DNA of 64,000 nt, from assembly GCA_965229645.1 (NCBI GenBank), contig OZ245893.1, positions 1,364,001 through 1,428,000 on the forward strand. The letters run 5' to 3'. This document shows, one piece after another, positions 35,808 to 43,564 of the stretch (the first letter of the stretch is position 1; every line of letters begins with the position of its first letter). Origin of the DNA: CAXQZM01 sp965229645. GTDB lineage: Bacteria; Pseudomonadota; Alphaproteobacteria; UBA7985. The position numbers were made by a program, and so were the translations under genes. Under the pieces are notes generated by a model, which saw only the letters and a list, made by a program, of their open reading frames with translations, had not been told where the DNA came from and did not search any database.

Positions 35808-36236
35808 ATGACCACGACGAAGCCCAGATGGCAATATCGCTTTGAAAACTATACCCGCGCCTACTTTTTGCTTCAAGAGATATCGGATCGAGCGCAACGT
35901 GAAGATTTAGAACAAATCGCGAAGGAGGGCATGATCCAGCGATTTGAGTACTGTATGGAGTTGGCGTGGAAAACCCTCAAAGACTATATGGAAGACCAGG
36001 GGCATGTGTTCCCCCAGGTGCTTCCAAGTGTGGTAATACGAGAAGCGGGAGCCGCAAAGTTGATTGAAGAACCCGAAATATGGCTACGAGCCCTCGATGA
36101 TCGCAATAAAATGAGTCATACATACGATCTCAAGAAATTTGAGCAAGTCATTGAACGTCTTGGGAGTTCTTACGTGCAGACGTGTTTTGGTGCCTTGTAC
36201 GAAACCTTGGCAGCAGTGGCGCAAGATCAGAAATGA
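35808..36236 (+). CDS. hepT: HepT-type HEPN toxin of a HEPN/MNT module
   Basis: This 142-residue protein belongs to the nucleotidyltransferase-substrate-binding (HI0074/HEPN) family. It shows WQYRFENYTRAYFLL at the start, the EYCMELAWKTLKDYM helix and the RNase signature Rx4HxY in LDDRNKMSHTYDL (Arg about 98, His about 103). HepT toxins cut RNA, and the partner MntA inactivates them by adding AMP to the Tyr of this motif. The gene ends with TGA overlapping the ATG of the nucleotidyltransferase (ATGA), so the two are translationally coupled in the usual toxin-antitoxin manner. Composition is AT-richer than the chromosome core. Confidence 0.88.
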   Translation: MTTTKPRWQYRFENYTRAYFLLQEISDRAQREDLEQIAKEGMIQRFEYCMELAWKTLKDYMEDQGHVFPQVLPSVVIREAGAAKLIEEPEIWLRALDDRNKMSHTYDLKKFEQVIERLGSSYVQTCFGALYETLAAVAQDQK

Positions 36237-36595
36237 ACCACGGAATCGGTCAGAATCACTTGCAGATGATTCGACAAATTCTGGCTGAAAATTGCCCTCA
36301 TATTGACAGAGTTTCCTTGTTTGGATCTAGAGCCACAGGGCAATTCACGCCAACCTCGGATATTGATCTGGTTCTTTATGGCCCTATCAGTGAACCTGAA
36401 AGAGATCGTATCCATACCTGCTTTCATGAGAGCAGGATACCCCATCGCGTGGACCTCATAGCCTACGATCATATCAGCCACCGCGGGTTGAAAAGGCGGG
36501 TTGACGCAATTGCCCGTCCCCTGTTTGACCGTCAACAACTCTACGGTCGGATAAGTTCGTTACAAGGACAGGACTTGGTCTCGACCTTGGGATGA
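36233..36595 (+). CDS. mntA: MntA-type minimal nucleotidyltransferase antitoxin
   Basis: This protein of about 120 residues has the nucleotidyltransferase signature GSRATGQFTPTSDIDLVLYG (GSx10DxD), with the third acidic residue in RVDLIAYD. It would AMPylate the HepT toxin encoded just upstream. The ATG at 36233, overlapping the hepT stop, was chosen; the open frame extends further 5' but that part overlaps hepT and is not conserved. The C-terminal tail is slightly longer than in many MntA proteins. Confidence 0.87.
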   Translation: MNHGIGQNHLQMIRQILAENCPHIDRVSLFGSRATGQFTPTSDIDLVLYGPISEPERDRIHTCFHESRIPHRVDLIAYDHISHRGLKRRVDAIARPLFDRQQLYGRISSLQGQDLVSTLG

Positions 36596-36729
36596 GTTGA
36601 CGGGTCGATGAACCACCCCATCAAGCTTCGCCTGCCACCCCTTCGAGGGAAGGGAATTGGGCGGGTTCCTTCACCGCGCTCGGCGCAGAATTGTCTGTTT
36701 AATTTCGTGTATAGGGAGGCTCTGAGCTT

Positions 36730-36880
36730 GTCGATTTGGACCCCGATCGGGGGTCCAAATCGACGTGGGCCAGGTTGACTGTGCAGAATGCAGGCCTTTG
36801 AGCGCCTATCGTCATCTGAGTCGCCTTGGTCCAGGCTCATAGCACGATCGGTAGAATAGGACGGGGACTTTAGAGCCCAC
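36730..36880 (+). ncRNA. Candidate IS110 bridge-RNA region
   Basis: This segment lies upstream of the transposase gene, where IS110-group elements encode the bridge RNA that pairs with target and donor DNA. It starts with a perfect 15-bp hairpin (GTCGATTTGGACCCC, loop GATCG, 36730-36764). Next, GTGGGC at 36765-36770 pairs with GCCCAC at 36875-36880, enclosing about 105 nt that can fold two further stem-loops (AGGC...GCCT near 36812-36827; TGAG...CTCA near 36827-36850). The arrangement resembles a 5' hairpin plus two internal guide loops. Guides were not matched to flanks. Confidence 0.4.
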
Positions 36881-36927
36881 GCCTGAAGACAATCAAGTGC
36901 TACTCGCTTACTATATGGAGGTCTGAT

Positions 36928-37899
36928 ATGACACAAACTCACCACCCGAACAACATCTTTGTTGGATGCGATGTCTCAAAGGCTGACATCGCCGTCTCTA
37001 TCTTGGATAAGGACAGTGATAGACCCTTAAAGTCTTTCAAGGTTCTCAACTCCAAAACGGGACTTAAGAAACTCCTCAAAGAGGTCGAAAATCTCGGCCA
37101 AATATCCATGTGTGTTTTCGAACCAACAGGTGGATATGAGATCCTACTCGCCGAAACATTGCATGAAGCGAACTGGTATCTCCATCGCGCCGACACTCGA
37201 AAAGCATCTGCCTTCGCCAGGTCGCTCAACCAGGCCAAGACCGATCCCTTGGATGCCTTTGCCTTGGCCCTCTATGGGCGTGAACGCAAGAACCAGCTTA
37301 GACGTTACATACCCTTGAGCGCATTGCAAGTTGAGCTCAAGACTTTGGTAACCTATCGTGGAGACCTTGTCAAAGAGCAAACAAGATTGAAAAACCGTGC
37401 CCAGTGTATCGCGATTACTTCGCTGCAGAAGAAGCACCTTAGCCAGTCACTAAAATCGATCAAGGTTCGGATCAAAGAGGTTGAGGAAGCCGCTAGAGCT
37501 TTAATTAAATCTTGCCCCACCTTGAAGGCAAAATACGATGCTGCCACCAGCTGCCATGGGGTTGGTCCTGTTAGTGCTTTGGTCATGGTAGCCCTTGTCC
37601 CAGAGCTGGGAACGATCAACCGAAAGCAGGTGTCAGCCCTCGTCGGGTTGGTTCCTTATGCCAACCAAAGTGGCAACCGAGCGGGATATCAAAAAACTGG
37701 AAAGGGTCGATCTGTCCCTCGACAAGCCCTCTTCATGGCTGCCTTAGCCGCCTCAAGGACGGGGGTCACCAAGGAGCAGTATGAACGCCTCAGAGCCAAC
37801 GGTAAGAAGCCTATGGTCGCCCTGATTGCGGTCGCCAGGAAGCCCGCTGAACACATCAACGCAAAATGCAAGATAGTTGTGATGGAGGCGCAAAAATAA
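36928..37899 (+). CDS. IS110-family transposase (DEDD recombinase)
   Basis: This 323-residue transposase has the N-terminal DEDD (RuvC-like) domain: FVGCDVSKADIAVSI supplies the first Asp, CVFEPTGGYE the Glu, and NQAKTDPLDAFALA the last two Asp. The C-terminal Transposase_20 domain follows (CHGVGPVSALVMVALVPELG, ALVGLVPYANQSG...RAGYQK), which carries the conserved Ser region GYQKTGKGRSVPRQALFMAALAA. The length equals that of IS621-type enzymes. It appears intact. The enzyme would act with a bridge RNA, for which a candidate lies immediately upstream. TATGGAGG precedes the ATG as a ribosome-binding site. Confidence 0.93.
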   Translation: MTQTHHPNNIFVGCDVSKADIAVSILDKDSDRPLKSFKVLNSKTGLKKLLKEVENLGQISMCVFEPTGGYEILLAETLHEANWYLHRADTRKASAFARSLNQAKTDPLDAFALALYGRERKNQLRRYIPLSALQVELKTLVTYRGDLVKEQTRLKNRAQCIAITSLQKKHLSQSLKSIKVRIKEVEEAARALIKSCPTLKAKYDAATSCHGVGPVSALVMVALVPELGTINRKQVSALVGLVPYANQSGNRAGYQKTGKGRSVPRQALFMAALAASRTGVTKEQYERLRANGKKPMVALIAVARKPAEHINAKCKIVVMEAQK

Positions 37900-38719
37900 A
37901 ATGCGCTTACTCGGTAGATGACGTTTTTCTTTGGCGGTGTTTAGGCGCAAATTGGTTTCGTGGCGCGCTTTATCATACCTCAAAAAAGGACGGACGAGAG
38001 GCCTTCAAGTGAAGAACTACCGCCTGACGGCGGTAGCATCACGTTTGGAGTGCAACTCCAGATAGTTTAGGATGATGTCATTGTGACGCTGCGGCTTGTT
38101 CTGGAAAAATTGGACCCTACCCTCCAATGCTATCCTCAGTAGAGACGTTTGCGCTCTGGGAGCTCTTTTTGCTATTTATGTCACGCATCGAAAACCGAAT
38201 AGCTGCCTCTAGCACTTTGCATCGATATTTGGTTGACCCTGCGATACGATGGCGATGATGATGGTCTCATCGGATACCAGGAATATATTCAGACATTTTT
38301 TCCTACTGAAAAATCAAGCTTACTGCTTGATTTTTCAGTAGGAAAAAATGAACCCAATCATTCGCGCTGAAGCGCAGCTGTCTCATCTAAAGATGAGGGC
38401 TTCAGACCAGATAACAGACAGTCAACAGGCCCCCACCCACCGTCATCCTGCGCGCAGTCGCAGGATCCAGCACTGAACGGCGGCAGGAAGGTCAAACTGC
38501 ATGAACTTTGTGCTGTACTAAACAACGCCCGAAAAGCACGCCGCCAGGGGAATGGGCGGGCATAAGGTTTATTCAATTTTCCCACTAGTATTAGACCCTC
38601 ATACATCAACTTGAAACCAGAGTCCCCAACCTCCTCCCTAGTGAAATTTGCCAGTTAGCATTTTAGTCAAAAATCCCATCGCTAGAATGAAGATGCTCTG
38701 GCGCATTATCCGCCTTATA
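37900..38719. other. Intergenic region between two insertion sequences
   Basis: About 820 bp with no supportable gene. It holds an 8-bp stem-loop at 38017-38036, a 24-bp perfect hairpin at 38295-38347, and an inverted repeat ATCCTGCG...CGCAGGAT near 38442-38463 typical of small intergenic repeats. A short frame on the minus strand (38358-38609) has no recognisable product. Confidence 0.55.
38295..38347. repeat. Long perfect hairpin, 24-bp arms and 5-nt loop
   Basis: The left arm 38295-38318 (TTTTTTCCTACTGAAAAATC plus AAGC) is the exact reverse complement of the right arm 38324-38347, with loop TTACT. The arms start with T6 and end with A6, so it could terminate transcription in both directions. 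It could also be a small palindromic mobile repeat. No gene ends close by. Confidence 0.8.
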
Positions 38720-38805
38720 CCAGCGGCGGTAACTTTTGACTCGTAAAAATGTCTTTTCATTTAGCTCGTAGTGTGATTCGTGTTTCCTTTAAGCAGGAGG
38801 TACAT

Positions 38806-39312
38806 ATGGCCATAATAATCACACGAACAGATCATAGCGCAAAGGGGTTAAGAAAGTTTGCAGCGCAGAGCAAGGATTCCAATGCCTCGCGTCGAGTACT
38901 AGCCATAGCGATGCTTCTTGAGGGTAGCTCTCGTAAGTTTGCAGCTGAATGCTGCGGTATGGATCGCCAAACACTTTGTGATTGGGTTCATCGTTACAAT
39001 CTCGAAGGTATTACTGGCTTATCAAATCGCATCGGAGGTGGATCTAAGGCCCTGCTTAATGAAGAACAGCTGGGTCAGCTTGCGTCATGGGTTGAGGCTG
39101 GACCTGATCCTAAAAGTGATGGCGTTGTGCGCTGGCGTCGAGCTGATCTAGCAACGCGGATTAAGAAGGAGTTTGGCATCACAGTGCACGAACGCACTGT
39201 GGGTGACTATCTGGCCAAGTTAGGCTTCGTGCGCATGACAGTCCGACCAGAGCACCCCAAGACCAATCAAGAGGCCCAGGAGGATTTTAAAAAACTTCAC
39301 ACAAACTGTTGA
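38806..39312 (+). CDS. IS630-family transposase, N-terminal helix-turn-helix part (orfA)
   Basis: This 168-residue product has paired HTH regions (GSSRKFAAECCGMDRQTLCDWVHRYN and the later RRADLATRIKKEFGITVHERTVGDYL), the usual DNA-binding half of IS630 transposases. The ATG at 38806 follows AGGAGG at an ideal distance and was preferred over an earlier in-frame ATG at 38749. The frame ends shortly after an A6 run (GATTTTAAAAAACTTC), where the catalytic part continues in another frame. The conserved sequence crossing the junction is expected to read FKKNF. Confidence 0.85.
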   Translation: MAIIITRTDHSAKGLRKFAAQSKDSNASRRVLAIAMLLEGSSRKFAAECCGMDRQTLCDWVHRYNLEGITGLSNRIGGGSKALLNEEQLGQLASWVEAGPDPKSDGVVRWRRADLATRIKKEFGITVHERTVGDYLAKLGFVRMTVRPEHPKTNQEAQEDFKKLHTNC

Positions 39313-39862
39313 CGGCCTTTTACCCAGCCATGCACGGGGCAAGCCCCTAGAGGTCTGGTTTCAAGACGAAGCACGTGTTGGTCAACAGGGCACAATCACG
39401 CGGATATGGGCGCGCAAAGGCACACGTCCACGCGCCCCGCGGGATACACGCTATACATGGAGCTATATTCTTGGGGCAGCTTGTCCGTCGCGGGGCGTTG
39501 CAGCAGGACTGATCTTACCGTACGTAAACGCTGATGCCATGAACCAGCATCTGAACGAGATATCAAAAGTAGTTTCTCCTGACGCGCATGCGGTCCTGAT
39601 CCTTGACGGAGCAGGTTGGCATGGAGCTAAAAGCTTGGACGTTCCTAATAACATCACGCTCTTAAAACTGCCTCCTTATGCCCCAGAACTTAACCCAATG
39701 GAAAATGTTTGGGCATATCTGCGTGGGAATAAGCTTGCCATAACTGTCTTCGACACTTTTGAGCAGATAGTCGAAAAATGTGTGGAGGCCTGGAACTTTT
39801 TCGCCAATGACAAACAACGTATCATGTCAATCACACAAAGAAATTGGATAAGCGTCAATTGA
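39290..39862 (+). CDS. IS630-family transposase, catalytic DDE part (orfB)
   Basis: This frame carries the DDE catalytic domain: VWFQDEARVGQQGTITRIWA (first Asp), VLILDGAGWHGAKSL (second Asp) and LPPYAPELNPMENVWAYLR (Glu). It is offset +1 (or -2) from orfA at an A6 run at 39289-39294, so a full transposase needs ribosomal or transcriptional slippage there, or the element carries an indel. There is no good independent start codon near its 5' end, which favours a fused product. Its C terminus is complete and ends 12 bp before the right IS end. Confidence 0.8.
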   Translation, partial: KNFTQTVDGLLPSHARGKPLEVWFQDEARVGQQGTITRIWARKGTRPRAPRDTRYTWSYILGAACPSRGVAAGLILPYVNADAMNQHLNEISKVVSPDAHAVLILDGAGWHGAKSLDVPNNITLLKLPPYAPELNPMENVWAYLRGNKLAITVFDTFEQIVEKCVEAWNFFANDKQRIMSITQRNWISVN

Positions 39863-39876
39863 TCCCGCCGCTGGTA

Positions 39877-40287
39877 TTAGTAATCAATGCCAGAAGTACC
39901 TGCTAAGAATATCTTGTCAAAATTTGGTATGTCGTAATGCGTCAAAAGGGATACCCCCGAAGCCTTGGCAAGACTTTGTGCTGATTTGGTATAGCTCATA
40001 TTTGTCAGCACACAGGCTTTGTCAAAACCATAGTATTTTTGCGCAGCAAGTATCTCTTGAACAGCCTTATTTCCAACAGGCTTGAAATACAGCTTAGATT
40101 GGATACCAACGGAAACGCTATCCTTTTTTGCCAAAACATCTAAACCTTGATCGCCTGACCCCTGTGTAACAGACGCATCCCAACCAAAGCGGCCTAGTGT
40201 ATCTGCAATCCAATCCTCAAAATCATGTCCGTTCTTCGGTATAGATTCAGGATCGAACCCCTCAATATCGTCGGAATCTTCATCCAA
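39877..40287 (-). CDS. Mrr-type restriction endonuclease domain (3' part of a split gene)
   Basis: This 136-residue frame has the Mrr catalytic core: FEDWIADTLGRFGWDASVTQ, then GSGDQGLDVLAKKDSVSVGIQSKLY with the D...QxK nuclease motif, and VLTNMSYTKSAQSLAKASGV. Mrr-type enzymes cut modified or foreign DNA. The only near start is TTG at 40285-40287. In the same frame, 11 codons upstream, is the TGA that ends the membrane-protein frame at 40321, so both were probably one gene. The stop codon is immediately adjacent to the IS630 insertion. Confidence 0.7.
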   Translation of the reverse strand: MDEDSDDIEGFDPESIPKNGHDFEDWIADTLGRFGWDASVTQGSGDQGLDVLAKKDSVSVGIQSKLYFKPVGNKAVQEILAAQKYYGFDKACVLTNMSYTKSAQSLAKASGVSLLTHYDIPNFDKIFLAGTSGIDY

Positions 40288-40320
40288 AATCTCGAGTATT
40301 TTGTAGCCCAGTCTTTCATT

Positions 40321-40671
40321 TCATGTTCTGTTAGATGAGAGCAAACCAAAACTCTTCATAAACTCAGATAAGGCCTCTCCTCTACCGTCCTCAACCACAA
40401 CCCCGTAGGCATTTTTCTTCACAGATGCTGACAATTCGCGCTTCAAAGTGTACTTATGCTCATGAACCAGCGCAGGAAGACGTTCTCGATCTTTCTTCTT
40501 TTCATATCGAGAATGCCAAAAAGTTAAGGCGGTTAATAATCCAATAATAAAAGTGGCAATTGGAAAACTACCCCACCCCCACATTAAGGGAAGCGAATAA
40601 TATAGGCCCCAAATTAGTAGCGTTTCTGAGATAAAACGCAATGCAGATAGTGTTAGACGCATAAATCGCAC
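40321..40671 (-). CDS. Two-segment membrane protein (5' part of a split membrane-Mrr gene)
   Basis: This 116-residue frame has two hydrophobic segments at about 17-35 and 37-52 (LLIWGLYYSLPLMWGWG, FPIATFIIGLLTALTFW), followed by a basic, charged region and an ending SEFMKSFGLLSSNRT. The next codons after its TGA continue in the same frame through NERLGYKILEILDEDSDD into the Mrr nuclease domain. I therefore infer a membrane-anchored Mrr nuclease interrupted by an in-frame UGA. Alone, its function is unknown. Confidence 0.6.
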   Translation of the reverse strand: MRFMRLTLSALRFISETLLIWGLYYSLPLMWGWGSFPIATFIIGLLTALTFWHSRYEKKKDRERLPALVHEHKYTLKRELSASVKKNAYGVVVEDGRGEALSEFMKSFGLLSSNRT

Positions 40672-41282
40672 GGGTAACCTTTGTCACACGATCTTCCTCA
40701 CAAAAGCAAACCATGAAGGCGATACGTGGCCACCAATAGCAGAGATTTACTCTCGCTTGTATTGACTTTACCCAACTCCGCAACGGTGCCAGGCGCTCAA
40801 GCACATGCAAACACAAGATGAAACGCTCCACTCTTTCCCGCTGGCACGGTTTTCGCGCAGTAGGACGCCCACCTAACGGGTATTGTATTTCTTCATGTGG
40901 CTCCATTGCCAGTTTAAGGGCGCTGGAGCAACTAAAGTTGTTAAGGGATTACCTGCGCAGTTGCAAGCCTTTTGCCAAGGCTATCGCCTTTGGACTAAAT
41001 TAGGACTCGCACGCCGTCGCTAAGCGGGAATTTGACTCCCAACTGCTGGTTTTTGCGATAAACCACGACAAGATCCAATGGCGTGTTCCCCAAATGTACG
41101 CTTGTGCGGCGTGACTTTTTTCAAAAGCGATTGCTCTGGCCTTTTGCGATTGCCTACATCCAATGCTGCTTTGAGAATAGGCGCTACACCTTTAATTGGA
41201 GAGCAAAAGGTGGATACTCCAGCGTGTATAAATCACCAAAATCCAGATAAGCCCTTGAAAAATACATATTTTTCGAAGTAAA
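40672..41282. other. Intergenic region next to tRNA-Thr
   Basis: About 610 bp with no gene I can support; short frames on both strands have no recognisable features. An AT-rich hairpin GAAAAATA-CA-TATTTTTC at 41257-41274 lies just downstream of tRNA-Thr (which reads on the minus strand) and may help terminate it. Confidence 0.5.
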
Positions 41283-41357
41283 TGGTGCTGCTGGAGAGAT
41301 TTGAACTCTCGACCTCTTCATTACCAATGAAGTGCTCTACCCCTGAGCTACAGCAGC
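41283..41357 (-). tRNA. tRNA-Thr (GGT anticodon)
   Basis: Read on the minus strand it folds as a cloverleaf: acceptor GCTGCTG paired with CAGCAGC, D arm with AGCTCAGGGGTAGAGC, and anticodon stem-loop CTTCA-TTGGTAA-TGAAG, whose anticodon is GGT. The T arm contains GTTCAAATC and CCA is encoded. It marks the edge between the defence island and the conserved chromosomal block. Confidence 0.96.
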
Positions 41358-41438
41358 CCCGTCGCGCCCTTAGGGCTGGGGGCGGGTTAGGTCAATGAAG
41401 CCTCGCCATTTTTTCGCGCCGATGCTAGAGCCTTGGCT

Positions 41439-41618
41439 ATGGCAGAATCGTCCGAACCGCCCGCCAAAACCAGCGGGCAATCCCCGCCGAAACCTCCAGC
41501 GCCTTTGAGCCAAGCCCTGCGCGCCAACTTGGCCAAGCGCAAGGCGCAGGCGCGGGCTTTGGCGGCCAAGCAGGCCCGCGCGGCGGATGCCGACGACCCG
41601 CGCGAAACCCGTGCTTAG
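41439..41618 (+). CDS. Small hypothetical protein upstream of dcd
   Basis: This 59-residue frame begins MAESSEPPAKTSGQS, is Pro-rich at first and then basic and helical (LSQALRANLAKRKAQARALAAKQ). Short proteins with the SxALRANLxRRKAQARA pattern occur in other alphaproteobacteria, which is the main reason to include it. It lies 39 bp before dcd on the same strand. The ATG at 41439 is preferred over a TTG two codons earlier. The opposite strand is also open here but has no recognisable pattern. Function unknown. Confidence 0.45.
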   Translation: MAESSEPPAKTSGQSPPKPPAPLSQALRANLAKRKAQARALAAKQARAADADDPRETRA

Positions 41619-41657
41619 TCTCTTTTATTTCGTCTTGCGCGGGCTTAGAGGTGCCCC

Positions 41658-42212
41658 ATGAGCCTCCTTGCCGATCATGAAATTCGCGCCCTGGCGACCA
41701 CGGGCGGCATGATCGAGCCCTTTGTCGATCGGCAGGCCCGCGACGGGGTCATTTCTTATGGCCTGTCCTCCTACGGCTACGACGCTCGGGTTGCGCGCGA
41801 ATTTCGGATCTTTACCAATGTCGATAATGCCATCGTGGACCCCAAGGAGTTTCGCGACGACAGCTTTGTCACGCGCGAGACCGACGCCTGCACGATCCCG
41901 CCCAACTCCTTCGCCCTGGCGCGCACGGTCGAATACTTCCGCATCCCCGAAGACGTGCTGGTCATCTGCGTGGGCAAGTCCACTTACGCCCGGTGCGGGA
42001 TCATCGTCAACGTCACGCCGCTGGAGCCTGGCTGGGAAGGGCATGTGACGCTCGAGTTTTCCAACACCACCCCTTTGCCCGCGCGCATTTACGCCGAGGA
42101 AGGTGCCTGCCAGTTCCTGTTTTTGCGCGGCAGCAGCCGCTGCGAAGTGTCCTACGCCGACCGGGCGGGCAAGTATCAGGGGCAAACGGGGGTCACCTTG
42201 CCGCGCCTTTGA
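41658..42212 (+). CDS. dcd: dCTP deaminase
   Basis: This 184-residue protein is a trimeric dUTPase-fold enzyme that converts dCTP to dUTP, supplying the dTMP route. Motifs are SYGLSSYGYDARVA, NSFALARTVEYFRIPEDVLVICVGKSTYARCGIIVNVTPLEPGWEGHVTLEFSNT (containing the Ser-Arg and Glu residues typical of the active site) and GACQFLFLRG. The length agrees with the family (about 185-190). It starts the long run of plus-strand housekeeping genes, with murA close behind. Confidence 0.95.
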   Translation: MSLLADHEIRALATTGGMIEPFVDRQARDGVISYGLSSYGYDARVAREFRIFTNVDNAIVDPKEFRDDSFVTRETDACTIPPNSFALARTVEYFRIPEDVLVICVGKSTYARCGIIVNVTPLEPGWEGHVTLEFSNTTPLPARIYAEEGACQFLFLRGSSRCEVSYADRAGKYQGQTGVTLPRL

Positions 42213-42269
42213 ACTGCGGCACCAGGCCCTAACGAAATACGCGTGAACCAGGATAGGGATTCCGACCCC

Positions 42270-43547
42270 ATGACCCATGCCATACGAGTGCGCGGCGGCA
42301 AGCGATTGCGCGGGACAATCCCCGCCTCGGGGTCCAAGAACGCCGCGCTGCCTTTGCTCTGCGCCACCTTGCTGACCCATGAGCCTTTGCGCTTTGGCCG
42401 CGTGCCCGATCTTGCCGATATTCATACCCTGCGCGCCTTGCTGTCCCAGCACGGGTGCCAGATCCGCCAGCAAGGCGAGCGCCTTGACCTAACAACGCCC
42501 GAGATCCGCAACCATGTCGCGCCGTATGAGCTGGTCAGCACCATGCGCGCCTCGATCCTAGTTCTCGGGCCGCTCTTAGCGCGTCACGGCAAGGCGGTGG
42601 TGGCTTTGCCAGGCGGCTGCGCCATCGGCTCCCGGCCCGTGGACCTGCACATCGACGCCATGGAGGCCTTGGGCGCCACGGTCGATGTCGTCGGCGGCGA
42701 CATTGTCGCGACCGCCCCCACGGGCGGCCTGCGCGGCGCGCGCATCGCCTTTCCCAAAGTGTCCGTCGGCGCGACCGAAAACGCCCTGATGGCCGCGAGC
42801 CTCGCGACGGGGACAAGCCGCATCGAACGGGCCGCGTGCGAGCCCGAAATCATCGACTTGTGCGACCTGCTGATCGCCATGGGGGTCAAAATTGACGGGG
42901 TCGGGACCCCGACGCTAGACATCGAGGGCCAGGCGGCCTTGCACGGATGCCAGCACGAGGTGATCGTCGATCGCCTTGTCGCTGGAACCTTCGCCATCGC
43001 CGCGCTCATGACGGGAGGCGACCTGCTGATCGCCGGTGCCCGCGCCGATCATTTGACCGCGCATTTGGCCCTGCTCGAGGCTGCGGGCGCGCGGTGCCAG
43101 GTGCGCGAAGACGGGATCCAGGTCACTATGGAGGCCGACCGCCCCCTGGCTTTCGACGTTGAAACCCGCGAGCATCCTGGTTTCCCGACCGATTTGCAAG
43201 CCCAGGTCATGGCGCTGGCCTGCATCGCCGAGGGCACCAGCACCATTCGCGAAACCATCTTTGAAAACCGGTTTATGCACGCCGACGAACTCATGCGCCT
43301 GGGCGCCAACATTCAGATCAGCGGCCATCGCGCGACCGTTCAGGGCACAAGGAAGCTGAGCGGCGCGCGCGTCAGCGCCACGGACCTGCGCGCCGGCGCC
43401 GCCCTGGCCTTGGCAGGGCTGGCGGCCACGGGCGAAACCTACGTCACAGCGCTCCACCACCTCGACCGCGGGTACGATGGCTTTGAAGACAAGCTGCGCG
43501 GTGTCGGCGCGGATGTCGAACGTATCCCCTTGAGCGGGCTGACCTGA
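42270..43547 (+). CDS. murA: UDP-N-acetylglucosamine 1-carboxyvinyltransferase
   Basis: MurA catalyses the first committed step of peptidoglycan synthesis, adding enolpyruvate from PEP to UDP-GlcNAc. The protein of about 425 residues has the GSKNAALPLLCATLL motif near the N terminus, the PGGCAIGSRPVDLH loop with the fosfomycin-sensitive Cys, and the late GFPTDLQAQVMALACIAEG and ENRFMHADELMRLGA motifs. The ATG at 42270 gives the usual MTHAIRVRGGKRLRG start; an earlier GTG at 42243 adds nine unconserved residues. The next gene, DUF2948, follows by 17 bp. Confidence 0.95.
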   Translation: MTHAIRVRGGKRLRGTIPASGSKNAALPLLCATLLTHEPLRFGRVPDLADIHTLRALLSQHGCQIRQQGERLDLTTPEIRNHVAPYELVSTMRASILVLGPLLARHGKAVVALPGGCAIGSRPVDLHIDAMEALGATVDVVGGDIVATAPTGGLRGARIAFPKVSVGATENALMAASLATGTSRIERAACEPEIIDLCDLLIAMGVKIDGVGTPTLDIEGQAALHGCQHEVIVDRLVAGTFAIAALMTGGDLLIAGARADHLTAHLALLEAAGARCQVREDGIQVTMEADRPLAFDVETREHPGFPTDLQAQVMALACIAEGTSTIRETIFENRFMHADELMRLGANIQISGHRATVQGTRKLSGARVSATDLRAGAALALAGLAATGETYVTALHHLDRGYDGFEDKLRGVGADVERIPLSGLT

Positions 43548-43564
43548 CCGCCTAATACCCTGCC

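Larger units (their letters stand above)
36720..38040 (+). mobile_element. IS110-family insertion sequence (approximate limits)
   Basis: It contains an intact IS110 transposase gene with a structured non-coding leader of about 300 bp and a short trailer. IS110 elements lack terminal inverted repeats, so the limits are estimates. The right limit is near the CTACCGCC-TGAC-GGCGGTAG hairpin (38017-38036). It is inserted directly downstream of the HEPN/MNT pair. Confidence 0.5.
38720..39874 (+). mobile_element. IS630-family insertion sequence (1155 bp, TA target)
   Basis: It is flanked by TA on both sides (38718-38719 and 39875-39876), as expected for IS630/Tc1 elements. Terminal inverted repeats read CCAGCGGCGG-N7-TGAC at the left end and, as reverse complement, CCAGCGGCGG-N7-TGAC at the right end. 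Two overlapping frames encode the transposase. It inserted immediately after the stop codon of the Mrr-type nuclease gene. Confidence 0.9.

Noticed and set aside
36541..36945. 134-codon antisense frame upstream of the IS110 transposase
   Set aside because: No conserved features; the segment is better explained by the structured IS leader.
37981..38720. CRISPR-like array among the intergenic hairpins
   Set aside because: No regularly spaced direct repeats with unique spacers and no cas genes in the window.
24785..41357. The defence island as an integrative element using tRNA-Thr as attachment site
   Set aside because: No integrase gene and no repeated tRNA 3' end was found at the other border.
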